From positions 1 to 64,000 of the forward strand of contig NZ_QQVY01000006.1 of assembly GCF_003590715.1 (NCBI RefSeq): a DNA stretch of 64,000 bases, in the 5' to 3' direction. Position numbers and translations under genes: made by a program. Each line of letters begins with the position of its first letter. Position 1 is the stretch's first letter. The notes under the pieces are model-generated. The model searched no databases. It was not told the DNA's origin and worked only from the letters and a program-made list of their open reading frames with translations. Of this stretch, positions 17,379 to 25,795 are shown piece after piece. Origin of the DNA: Paracoccus sp. JM45. Its GTDB lineage: Bacteria > Pseudomonadota > Alphaproteobacteria > Rhodobacterales > Rhodobacteraceae.

Positions 17379-18607
17379 GCGCGGCCCCCCCACCAGCGGG
17401 CATGCCATTCGGCCAGTGTCGCCTTGATGCCACGCTCCAGTTCGGTCAGACGGTCCAGTTCCTGCATCACGCGTGCCAGATCACCGGCATCGCCGTTGCG
17501 ACCATAGGCAACCGCGCGCAGATGTACCGCATTCAGCCCGCCATGCAGTGCCGCGATCCGGTCGCAGCATTCCTCGAAGGTGTCATAATCATCGCCCTCG
17601 ATATCACCAAAAATCGCCAGCGCATGTTCATAGGCGTATTTTCGGATCGCAATCACTGGCAGTTCGCGCAGGGCGTTTTCCAGATCGGCGCGGGGCAAAA
17701 ATGTCGCGTGCGCCTGTACAATCCGGCGGATGGCGTCGATCAGCGGTGTGGCATCGGCGTCGAATGTTGCCTGATACATCGCCTGAATATTTGCGTCGCT
17801 GGCCGCATGTGCATCGGCGTTGTCGAACGCAAAGCCGCCCGCGACGGTACCACGCGTAAAGGCCGCACGCAGATCAGCGGCGGGGACGTCGCCCTCCCAC
17901 CGGAAATCAGGGTCGCGCATCAGCCATGTCGCGGCGTCCGCGGTCGGTTGCAGCAGGGCGTAATGCGGGAATGGATCTTGCGCGAATTTATTGTCGCGCG
18001 ATGGCAACATGAACATATCCACCATCGGCATGACATAGAGGCCGGGTCGCCAGTCGGCCAACAGCCTTTGCAGCCGCGCAAGATTGTCGGCCTTGGGGGC
18101 CGCATCATCATACCAGCGGGTGACATCCAGCCCGAACAACCGCTGCGCCCAGTCCAGATAGAACCCGTGGTCGATGTTTTCGGCGTGATAGGAAAGGCGC
18201 ATCTTGTCGTCGACAATCACCTGACCGTCCCACAACCCCATATACAAAGGCCGGTGATCGATACCGCCCTTATCCTTCAGCGCCTGACACAGGCAACTGA
18301 CGACGCAATGGACCTTGATGTCCAAAGGTTCGTCATTGGCTGGGGTGACGCCTGCCAAAGCCTGCGCGAGTGCCTGTACGGTCATGGTGGGGGCGCGGTC
18401 GAAGGTATCCTCGGCCATGTCGATGCCCGCTTCGTCCAGATGCAGCATTAGCGTCATCAGCGCGACGGAATCCAGTCCAAGGTCATGGCCCAGTCGTGCG
18501 TCGGGGCCAAAGGCATCCATGCGCGGGTTGGCCATCGGGCCAGACAGGATCGACTTGATCGTCTGCAGCACGGCGTCGGGGTTCGGGATGGTATTAGGCT
18601 GGTTCAT
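17375..18607 (-). CDS. AsbD-AsbE-like fusion: aryl carrier protein plus petrobactin condensing protein
   Basis: A 410-residue protein made of two parts. Residues about 10-85 are an acyl/aryl carrier domain with the phosphopantetheine site GHDLGLDSVALM (Ser47), as expected of AsbD. Residues about 92-410 resemble AsbE, which transfers 3,4-dihydroxybenzoate from the carrier to the spermidine arms: LDIKVHCVVSCLCQALKDKG, YLDWAQRLFGLDVTRWYDD, FEECCDRIAALHGG. In Bacillus these are separate proteins of about 91 and 327 residues, so the sum matches a simple fusion. It overlaps both neighbours by 4 bases. Confidence 0.75.
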   Translation of the reverse strand: MNQPNTIPNPDAVLQTIKSILSGPMANPRMDAFGPDARLGHDLGLDSVALMTLMLHLDEAGIDMAEDTFDRAPTMTVQALAQALAGVTPANDEPLDIKVHCVVSCLCQALKDKGGIDHRPLYMGLWDGQVIVDDKMRLSYHAENIDHGFYLDWAQRLFGLDVTRWYDDAAPKADNLARLQRLLADWRPGLYVMPMVDMFMLPSRDNKFAQDPFPHYALLQPTADAATWLMRDPDFRWEGDVPAADLRAAFTRGTVAGGFAFDNADAHAASDANIQAMYQATFDADATPLIDAIRRIVQAHATFLPRADLENALRELPVIAIRKYAYEHALAIFGDIEGDDYDTFEECCDRIAALHGGLNAVHLRAVAYGRNGDAGDLARVMQELDRLTELERGIKATLAEWHARWWGGRA

Positions 18608-21327
18608 GCTGTGGCCTTTGTCAGTGATGCGGCCAGATCGCGGCGGGCAATCTTGCCATTCGCGCCGCGCGGCAGGCGCTCCATACGGATCAATAATGCG
18701 GGACGCTGGCGGGGCGACAGGGCGTCGGCCAGATAGGCGTCCAGCGCCTGTTCGGTCACCTGACCGACATAGGCCAGCGCGGGACGTTGGGTGGACACAG
18801 CATCGGGGATGGCAAAGGCAACGGCATCCTGCATATCGGGCATAGCCATCGCAACGGCCTCGATCTGGTCGGGATAGACGTTCAGGCCCGCAACATCGAT
18901 CACCTCGGCGGCGCGGCCCGCATAGATCAGGTGCCCGCGCGCGTCGATGGTGCCCAGATCACCGGTGTCGATATCGTTACCCGCACCGTGGATCATCACC
19001 GCATCGGGCGTATCGCCACCCGCCGTAATGCGAATATGGGGCAGGGGCGCGCCCATATCCTGTGGGCTGATGGGGGCGGCGGCAATCGCCAGACAACCGC
19101 CCTCGGAACAGCCGTATTGCTGGAACATATGGCGGCTTGCTGTGCGGATATCGTCAAACCACGCCTGTGGCAGCACCGTTCCCGATGACATCACCGCATG
19201 CAGCCCGTCCGGCCCTGCAAAGCGTGACAGCATATGCAGCAACGGTGGTGCTGCATAAAGCAGGGGCCGGTCAATGGCCTTCAGGTGGCGCAGCACGGCC
19301 TTGGGGTTGGCGCTGTCCAGCACAACTGGGCGATGCCTGCGCGCCTGACCCACCATGACGCCCGCGATCAACCCATAGGAATGGGTGACGGGAGCGGCGA
19401 TAACGGGGGTCATCTCGGCTGCCTCGGGGAAGGCGCGGATATAGGCGTTGATTTCCGTGGCGATGGTGGCCCAGCTGCGGGCGATGATCTTGGGGGTGCC
19501 GGTGGTGCCGCTGCTCATCTGGATCAGGACGCCGCCGGGGGTGTGGGGGGCCGTTTGGCCCAGATTGGTAATGCCGCTGTCATGAGCCAGCGCGTCACAG
19601 CCCGCCCGACGTGCCAGATCCAGCGCCTGTTCGGCGGGGGTTTCGGGATGGATCGGATAACAGGACGCCCCTGCATCCCGCAGCCGCAGGATTTGTGACA
19701 GGCACACCGCCTTGTCGGTCAGGTGCAATGCGATGCGGCTGTGTTCAGGGTCGCGGCCCTGCATCAAATCGGGCAGGGCCGCGTCGTTGGGGTCCACGAT
19801 GCGGTCATCAAGGCAGAACAGGTCGGGCATCGGTTCGGGTGTCCTTAGCGGATTTGGGGCAGGGTGGGTGGCCGTCACGCCCAGCAGACGCGCAGCAAGG
19901 CTTTCGGCGCGATAGGTCGGCAGGTCGGTGTCAAAGCCGGCCACAGGGCACAGCACATCGCGGGTCATTGCCCAGAATGCCGTTTCCGGTAGCAGCCCGC
20001 GCCGGTGCAACAGATTGGCCAGATCGGACAGCACATGCGTCACAAGGCAGTCCATCACCAGATCGCGCAAATCGGTGGGCGACCCCATGCGGTGATATTC
20101 ACCATCGGGGGCATCGGCCATTGCAGGCTCAATCACGGTCAGGTCGGGCAGCAGGTCGGGGCGGGCCAGACGGTCGTGGACATATTCCAGACTTTCGCTG
20201 AAATCGCGGGCGATCAGGCCGATGGGCCAGCCGTTTTCATGCCGGATCAGCATGTTCTGGCCATGCGCCTCCAGCGCAATGCCGTGATGGGTCATCAGAT
20301 GCCAGACGGGGCGCAGGACCGACAGCAGTTGCGCCACCCATGCACGGGTGCCGTGGCGGGCCAGCCATGGGGCGATGACGGGGCTGCCATCGGGTTCGGT
20401 CAGCGACAGCATCGACAGTGGCACCGCATCATCGGGTGGGGCGATGCGGCGGATGACGGCCAGTTGCCCGCCCAGTTCGTCACGCCCGACGATGGCCGCG
20501 CTATGTTCGGGCAGGATCGTCAAGCCGGACAGCTGCGGGTCGCTGGCCACCACCTGCATCAGCCATTCCGATATCGCAGGGGCGACCGCCACCGACCACG
20601 GCACCAGATTGCGGATAGATGACGTGACCCCGACCCCAAGCGCCAGCTTCAGATGATCACCCGTTGCGGGGGCCAGTGTCCGCAGGGATGCGGTCGCCTG
20701 CATTGCGGGACCGCTGTGGTCCAGCAATCGGATACGGCCCTGCGCCATCCAGCCCGCGATCACCGGATTGTCACGCAGGCGGTTCCATTGCCACGGATGG
20801 ACCGGTATCGCGCCAGCTGGCGCAAACCCCGCCGCGACATCGCTGCCCGTGCGGGTGATCAGATCGTTATCGACTGCCAGCCACAGGGGACGGATAGGCG
20901 CCGCGCCCTCGGGGGAATAAGCGGCGTTATCGGCGTCGGAAAATCCGATGCGGGCTTTGAAGCCGGGGTGATAGGGGTGGCCTTCGGACAGCGCCGCCTC
21001 TAACGCCTGCCCGCGCAGGGACAGGCGGTCGGGCATAACCGGTCCGGCGGCGCGCAGAAAACCCGCGCTGCGGCTTACGGCCAGCAGCAGGGTATCGGCA
21101 TTATAGCCGGCATTTTGCAGACCGCCGCCCAGCATCTCCAGCGTCAGCGGGTTTCCCTGATGGTCCAGCGGACCAGCCAGCAGTCGCACCCGACCGGTCA
21201 TCTGCACGCGATGGGGCGCGCGGATCGTCAGATTGCCGATGGTCCAGCCGTTGGGGGCGGGATGCAGGATGCCTTCGAATGCCAAAGCCTCGATTGTTTG
21301 GCGCAGGGCGCGGGTTTCAGGCAACAT
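18604..21327 (-). CDS. AsbB-AsbC-like fusion: NIS synthetase plus catechol-activating adenylation domain
   Basis: A 907-residue two-domain enzyme. Residues about 1-480 are an IucA/IucC-type NRPS-independent siderophore synthetase: IPVHPWQWNRLR, SLRTLAPATGDHLKLALG, EAHGQNMLIR and IARDFSESLE. Residues about 505-907 are an AMP-forming acyl-activating domain: the P-loop IQMSSGTTGTPKII, QQYGCSEGG, DTGDLG, and NGKIARRDL with the catalytic Lys. In petrobactin synthesis AsbB condenses a citrate arm with a (dihydroxybenzoyl-)spermidine and AsbC adenylates 3,4-dihydroxybenzoate. The start is ATG 21327, since the in-frame TTG at 21333 is weaker. The synthetase half is shorter than the roughly 600-residue stand-alone AsbB. 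Confidence 0.78.
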   Translation of the reverse strand: MLPETRALRQTIEALAFEGILHPAPNGWTIGNLTIRAPHRVQMTGRVRLLAGPLDHQGNPLTLEMLGGGLQNAGYNADTLLLAVSRSAGFLRAAGPVMPDRLSLRGQALEAALSEGHPYHPGFKARIGFSDADNAAYSPEGAAPIRPLWLAVDNDLITRTGSDVAAGFAPAGAIPVHPWQWNRLRDNPVIAGWMAQGRIRLLDHSGPAMQATASLRTLAPATGDHLKLALGVGVTSSIRNLVPWSVAVAPAISEWLMQVVASDPQLSGLTILPEHSAAIVGRDELGGQLAVIRRIAPPDDAVPLSMLSLTEPDGSPVIAPWLARHGTRAWVAQLLSVLRPVWHLMTHHGIALEAHGQNMLIRHENGWPIGLIARDFSESLEYVHDRLARPDLLPDLTVIEPAMADAPDGEYHRMGSPTDLRDLVMDCLVTHVLSDLANLLHRRGLLPETAFWAMTRDVLCPVAGFDTDLPTYRAESLAARLLGVTATHPAPNPLRTPEPMPDLFCLDDRIVDPNDAALPDLMQGRDPEHSRIALHLTDKAVCLSQILRLRDAGASCYPIHPETPAEQALDLARRAGCDALAHDSGITNLGQTAPHTPGGVLIQMSSGTTGTPKIIARSWATIATEINAYIRAFPEAAEMTPVIAAPVTHSYGLIAGVMVGQARRHRPVVLDSANPKAVLRHLKAIDRPLLYAAPPLLHMLSRFAGPDGLHAVMSSGTVLPQAWFDDIRTASRHMFQQYGCSEGGCLAIAAAPISPQDMGAPLPHIRITAGGDTPDAVMIHGAGNDIDTGDLGTIDARGHLIYAGRAAEVIDVAGLNVYPDQIEAVAMAMPDMQDAVAFAIPDAVSTQRPALAYVGQVTEQALDAYLADALSPRQRPALLIRMERLPRGANGKIARRDLAASLTKATA

Positions 21328-22948
21328 CGGCAAGGACCTTGGCTGCGATATGCTGCGGCAGGGGATTGGGTACCCTGATCATCGGCGCACGTTCACCGGG
21401 GATCAGCAACTCGTCGGTGCCGCCAAGCTGGGTCAGCATATTGCCTTTGGCTGGAAGTGAGGCTTCCGTCAGCCAACGCAATGCCAGCGTCCCGCCATGA
21501 CCGGGAAGATGGGCCAGCTTGCCAAGATGCGCGGCCAATTGGTCCAATGCACAAGCTTCGGGCAGCAGATCGTCCAGCGCCATCCGGTGGATGACGCCAA
21601 AGACCTGATTGACGATCAGGGTATAGGCCAGCGCGTCTTCCGCCTCGGGGCGGGGATAGACAAGCTGGGGAATGGCACGTAATTCGGCGTCGGCCATATC
21701 GTGGGCGACATAGAAGCCCTGGTTGTCGCGGATATCGCAGCGGCGCGGCAACCCGTGGGACAGATCCAGCAGGGCGTTCTGCTGATGCGCCTCGACGGTG
21801 ATGCCTGTGGCGTCATACATCCGCAGCAGGGGCGCAACTGCGCAGGCCAGATAGGCGTCAAACCACGCAGCGGGTTTATGACCCTGCATCACCTGCGCCA
21901 GAAGCGATTTCTGCCCCGGCAGTGGTTCGGCCACCAGCCCCGCCACTTGCATGACCTTTCCGCCCTGCCACGGATTGTCGCGCAAGATCACCTCCAGCCC
22001 CGATTCACGCTGGCCGGACAGGCGCAGGGTCAGCCAATGCGGATCACCGATCAGCCGCAGTGGACCAAAGCGCGACATCAGCTTGCCGATCCGCGCCGAC
22101 ATGGCAACACCTGCCAGCAATTCATGCCGCTTGTTCACGCGCTGCGAATTGGTGATGGTCACGGGCAAGGATACCTTGACCTGCCATTGGCTGTCTTGCT
22201 GCCACAGCGTCCGGACCGAGGATGTCGCCCACCACGCATCCCCCACAGGCCCCAGATCGCGGATGTCGCCGTTTTCCAGCATCGCGGCAATCTGCGGCTG
22301 TTGCTTTGCACGGTCCCATGTCAAGGGATGCGCGGGCAGGATGACACGACCCGGACCTGCGTCGAGATCCATACCGGACAGTTCACGAATGACATCAGGG
22401 TCGGTGCCGTCAACCAGATCCGCGCGGACCGAAAGCGCATGAAGGCGCAGCTGGCCATGCCAGTCGGGGGTTATGGCACGTTCTTCGGCATCGCTCATTC
22501 CCGTCAGGGCTTTGGGGCAGGGGTGCATCCAGTGACCGAAGATCAATGCCTGTTCGGCGGTCAGGAAATCGGGTTCGGTCTGCGGTGCGGCCAGACGTGC
22601 GGGAACCATATCGGCGATGCGGTCACGGCTGTTCAGAATGCGCGACACCAGCAGATCCGCCGCCGCCCCCTGTTCGACCGACAGCCACTCCAGCATCAAG
22701 GCCAAGGCCTGACCTGCGTCGATGTCCGCCGCCCCTTGGGTGCCATGCAGCGTCAGCGACGTAATACGCCCCAAACCGGTCTGCATATCCTGGTCCAGTT
22801 CGACCTGCATCCAGCCATCGGCAACCGGTATCCGCGACAGGTTCAGGCCCAACTCTCGTTTGGTGCAGATCAGCAGGGCGCGCAGACTGGCCAGATCGGC
22901 AATATAGTCGGGATCAGTGTCGGCACAGGGGTCGCAATTTAGCATCAT
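21317..22948 (-). CDS. asbA: AsbA-like NRPS-independent siderophore synthetase (IucA/IucC family)
   Basis: A 543-residue NIS synthetase, first gene of the operon. Family motifs are ILPAHPLTWDRAK (about 206-218), ATSSVRTLWQ, LPVTITNSQRVNKRHELLAGV, and the ATP/Mg site TVEAHQQNALL plus RDNQGFYV. In petrobactin synthesis AsbA joins citrate to spermidine, using ATP. The exact substrate cannot be proved from sequence, and aerobactin- or rhizobactin-type enzymes share the fold. The neighbouring AsbC, D, E and F-like domains favour petrobactin. ATG 22948 and ATG 22945 are both possible starts after CCGAGG. Its end overlaps the next gene by 11 bases. Confidence 0.8.
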   Translation of the reverse strand: MMLNCDPCADTDPDYIADLASLRALLICTKRELGLNLSRIPVADGWMQVELDQDMQTGLGRITSLTLHGTQGAADIDAGQALALMLEWLSVEQGAAADLLVSRILNSRDRIADMVPARLAAPQTEPDFLTAEQALIFGHWMHPCPKALTGMSDAEERAITPDWHGQLRLHALSVRADLVDGTDPDVIRELSGMDLDAGPGRVILPAHPLTWDRAKQQPQIAAMLENGDIRDLGPVGDAWWATSSVRTLWQQDSQWQVKVSLPVTITNSQRVNKRHELLAGVAMSARIGKLMSRFGPLRLIGDPHWLTLRLSGQRESGLEVILRDNPWQGGKVMQVAGLVAEPLPGQKSLLAQVMQGHKPAAWFDAYLACAVAPLLRMYDATGITVEAHQQNALLDLSHGLPRRCDIRDNQGFYVAHDMADAELRAIPQLVYPRPEAEDALAYTLIVNQVFGVIHRMALDDLLPEACALDQLAAHLGKLAHLPGHGGTLALRWLTEASLPAKGNMLTQLGGTDELLIPGERAPMIRVPNPLPQHIAAKVLADVA

Positions 22949-23226
22949 CGCCTCGGGTATTTTGCAACCGCTTGGGATTGCAGTGACTTATGAGGCTGGC
23001 GAATGCTGGCTAAGGCAGACCTATTATTCTTTAGTATTACAGTCAACAATAAGGCTGATGATTTAATACGCTTTTATATTTGCGTCACACGGGGGGAAAT
23101 TGCCGTTGTTGCAGATATCGCTGGACGGTCGACCGGATATGGCGACGATCCGCGCATGCCATGTGATGCCCCGTTGATATAAATCATCACAGCGACATTG
23201 CCGCCGTATAGCGTGAAGGAAATACA
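22949..23226. promoter_or_regulatory. Divergent promoter region, asb operon and M20 peptidase
   Basis: A 278-base gap with a markedly A+T-rich core at about 23021-23085. It separates the leftward asb operon from the rightward peptidase. The asb promoter, presumably iron-controlled, must lie here. I see no site that I can assign with confidence to Fur, Irr, RirA or IscR. AAGGAA just before 23227 is the peptidase ribosome-binding site. Confidence 0.45.
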
Positions 23227-24618
23227 ATGACCCGAAATGCCGCCCTGCAACGCGTTCAGACCTATTTCGACAAGGGCATGTTTCAATCCGAACTGGGCGA
23301 TCTGGTCGCCTTCGAAACGGAAAGTCAGGAACCGGCATCAGCGCCGAAGCTGCGTGACTATCTGGATCTGGCGATGCTGCCGCGGCTGACGGGAATGGGT
23401 TTCACCTGCCGGATCATCGACAACCCCGATCCGCGCGGCGGCCCCTTGCTGCTTGGCACGCGACACGAAGGCGACGATCTGACCACGGTGCTGACTTATG
23501 GTCATGGTGATGTCATCCGCGCCCAGCACGACCAGTGGCGGGAAGGATTGCAGCCCTTTGTTCTGACCGTAGAGGGCGACCGCCTTTACGGTCGCGGCAC
23601 AGCCGACAACAAGGGCCAGCATCTGATCAATATCGCCGCATTAGAGGCGGTGCTGGCAGAAAACGGCTGTCTGGGGTTCAACATCAAGATCGTCATCGAG
23701 ATGAGCGAGGAGGTCGGATCAGGCGGTTTGGCGCAGGTGTTTCGCGATCACAAGAAGGAACTGGCTGCGGATGTGCTGATCGCCTCGGACGGGCCAAGAT
23801 TGCAACCCGATGTGCCGACGCTGTTCATGGGGTCGCGCGGCGGGGCAACCTTCGATCTGGTGGTAAATCTGCGGGACGGGGCGCATCATTCGGGCAATTG
23901 GGGCGGGTTGCTGGCTGATCCCGCGATGATCCTATCGCATGCGCTTGCCTCTGTTACCGATAAGCGGGGGCAGATATTGGTTCCGGAATGGCGCATCGAC
24001 AGTCTGACCGACGATGTCCGTGCCGCGCTGAAAGACTTGCCGATCGACGGGGGGGACGGCCCGCAGATCGACCGCGACTGGGGCGAGGAAGCGTTGACGC
24101 CCGCCGAACGTGCGTTTGGCTGGAACAGCTTTGCCATCCTTGCGATGAAATCGGGCGTTCCGGAAGCGCCGGTGAATGCCATTTCCGGCCATGCCCGTGC
24201 GACCTGCCAATTGCGTTATGTTGTCGGCACTGATCCCGATGCGATCCTGCCGGCCTTGCGCGCACATCTGGATCGCGCAGGCTTTCCTGATGTCATGATC
24301 GAAGCGCATGACCGAAGCATCTTTGCGGCGACACGTCTGGACCCGACCCATCCTTGGGTGGGTTTTGTCGCAGCCTCTGTCCGTGCGACGGTGGGGCGTG
24401 ATCCCCACATCCTGCCCAATCTGGCCGGATCGCTGCCCAATGACTGTTTTGCCGATATTCTGGGCTTGCCGACGATATGGGTGCCGCATTCCTATCGGGG
24501 ATGTTCGCAACACGCACCGGATGAACACGCCCTGAAGCCGCTTTGCCGCGAGGCTTTGCAGATCATGGCGGGCATTTTCTGGGATATCGGACATCAGGAT
24601 TCGGCACCGGTTCCCTAA
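23227..24618 (+). CDS. M20-family metallopeptidase
   Basis: A 463-residue zinc peptidase of the M20 (ArgE/DapE/CPG2) family, cytosolic since no signal peptide is seen. Conserved sites are TYGHGDVIRA (metal His and catalytic Asp), LYGRGTADNKGQHL (bridging Asp), MSEEVGSGG (catalytic Glu-Glu pair), ASDGPR (metal Asp), and a late His in VPHSYRGCSQHAPDEH. A dimerisation/lid domain lies between about 210 and 330. It probably hydrolyses a dipeptide or acyl-amino acid. It is divergent from asbA, but no known role in siderophore metabolism follows. Confidence 0.85.
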   Translation: MTRNAALQRVQTYFDKGMFQSELGDLVAFETESQEPASAPKLRDYLDLAMLPRLTGMGFTCRIIDNPDPRGGPLLLGTRHEGDDLTTVLTYGHGDVIRAQHDQWREGLQPFVLTVEGDRLYGRGTADNKGQHLINIAALEAVLAENGCLGFNIKIVIEMSEEVGSGGLAQVFRDHKKELAADVLIASDGPRLQPDVPTLFMGSRGGATFDLVVNLRDGAHHSGNWGGLLADPAMILSHALASVTDKRGQILVPEWRIDSLTDDVRAALKDLPIDGGDGPQIDRDWGEEALTPAERAFGWNSFAILAMKSGVPEAPVNAISGHARATCQLRYVVGTDPDAILPALRAHLDRAGFPDVMIEAHDRSIFAATRLDPTHPWVGFVAASVRATVGRDPHILPNLAGSLPNDCFADILGLPTIWVPHSYRGCSQHAPDEHALKPLCREALQIMAGIFWDIGHQDSAPVP

Positions 24619-24915
24619 GAAGGCGGGCAATTTCTGCCGTAGCTGAAAGTTTCAGGGAAAAACCTGCCTGCCGCGTTAACAAATCGTTGACAAAATGCCC
24701 CGAGTGTCGCGCATGTTACATACCAGTCCGCAAAGGTGAAGTACAAAGGTATAGCACTGATCGGGAAGAGTAGTTTTTTATTACCCGTGCCACGTTTTAC
24801 TTCCTGATCAGTGCTGGCATGCGTATTTCACGCTCGAATAATCCGGCTATTTCTTGTATATCTGAACGATCTTCAGTCTATATTCGAAAAGTCGATAATT
24901 CTGAGAGGTTCGCGC
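24619..24915 (+). promoter_or_regulatory. Leader region of the Crp/Fnr gene with a long inverted repeat
   Basis: No gene is seen in these 297 bases. They contain TTGACA at 24687-24692, a possible -35 element without a convincing -10. They also contain an imperfect inverted repeat of 16-base arms at 24753-24768 and 24800-24815 (15 of 16 positions match, the other can pair G-T), separated by 31 bases that include a T-rich stretch. GAGAGG at 24903-24908 is the ribosome-binding site of the next gene. Confidence 0.5.
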
Positions 24916-25713
24916 GTGATCGATGCGATCAACCAAGGAAAGCCTGCGGTGCCCGCCTCTGACTGGAGGCGTTGTGCCGGCAATATCGACTGGTTGAGTG
25001 TTATCGAAAAATGTGATCCCGCATTGTTTCACGGCATGTCGCGTGCGCAGATGGCGATGCTGCTGAACGAAACGACGGTCCAGCACCTGCGCCGTCCCAC
25101 AGAATTGCTGCGTCAGGGCGAAGCCGCGCGATGGGGCTATCTTATTCTGGCGGGGCGGATCGAGGTCAGTTTCATCGACATTAACGGCAACCGCATCCTT
25201 GCCCATCTAGCCCGCGCCGGTGAGGTTCTGGGCGAGGTCGAGCAGTTTTCCGGCCTGCCTTGCGCTGCGACTTGCACGACTTTACCTGATACGACAGTCA
25301 TGCTGTTCGATGCGGCGCTGGTTCTGCGCCATATGTCCGCTGATATGATCTTGCGTAATTTTGCGGGTATTTTCCACAACCGCCTGTGTCGGGACAACCG
25401 CCAGCAAACCGTTGCCATGTTCTATGCAGCCGAGGATCGCCTGCGTATCCATCTGTTGGGAATGACCAGCGACAACAGTCCCTCGGTCCAGATCAGCCAG
25501 ACCGAACTGGCAGCATTTGCCGGATGTTCACGCCAGACGGCGAACCGCACATTGGCGCAGCTGCGGGCCGAGGGGATCGTGGCCATCGGGCGCGGCTCGA
25601 TCAGGGTGCTGGACCGGACGCGTCTTGCCATCACGCGGTCGGGTGGTGAACAGATGGTGCTGGAAAGCGTGACGGTTCCGACCCGCAATCAGGAACAACC
25701 CCGTCAGCCCTGA
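24916..25713 (+). CDS. Crp/Fnr-family transcriptional regulator
   Basis: A 265-residue regulator. The GTG start at 24916 follows GAGAGG with good spacing, and the longer in-frame reading from 24811 runs through the leader repeat and looks non-coding. Residues about 35-150 are a cNMP-binding beta-barrel (LLRQGEAARWGYLILAGRIEVSF, LAHLARAGEVLGEVEQFSGLP). Residues about 165-240 are an HTH_Crp domain with ISQTELAAFAGCSRQTANRTLAQLRAEG as helix-turn-helix. The Fnr cysteine cluster is not seen, so it is probably not an iron-sulfur oxygen sensor. Ligand and targets are unknown. Confidence 0.87.
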   Translation: MIDAINQGKPAVPASDWRRCAGNIDWLSVIEKCDPALFHGMSRAQMAMLLNETTVQHLRRPTELLRQGEAARWGYLILAGRIEVSFIDINGNRILAHLARAGEVLGEVEQFSGLPCAATCTTLPDTTVMLFDAALVLRHMSADMILRNFAGIFHNRLCRDNRQQTVAMFYAAEDRLRIHLLGMTSDNSPSVQISQTELAAFAGCSRQTANRTLAQLRAEGIVAIGRGSIRVLDRTRLAITRSGGEQMVLESVTVPTRNQEQPRQP

Positions 25714-25795
25714 CGCAGTTGTGACGATGCAGGGGCTGAGAGAGTTCCCGTTTTCAGGTTAACAGGCATTACCACATCCACCCATCGGAGCATGC

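Noticed and set aside
17075..18451. A 458-codon plus-strand frame opposite the asbDE-like gene
   Set aside because: Sequence is low in family-like motifs and rich in Arg, Cys and Gln, as expected of an antisense shadow of a high-G+C gene.
16578..22948. Reading the two IucA/IucC genes as an aerobactin or rhizobactin locus
   Set aside because: No IucB-like acetyltransferase or IucD-like lysine/diamine hydroxylase is present, while adenylation, carrier, AsbE-like and AsbF-like functions fit a catecholate pathway.
24811..24915. An upstream extension of the Crp/Fnr protein
   Set aside because: The extension crosses the inverted repeat and lacks a ribosome-binding site, while GTG 24916 has GAGAGG at good spacing.
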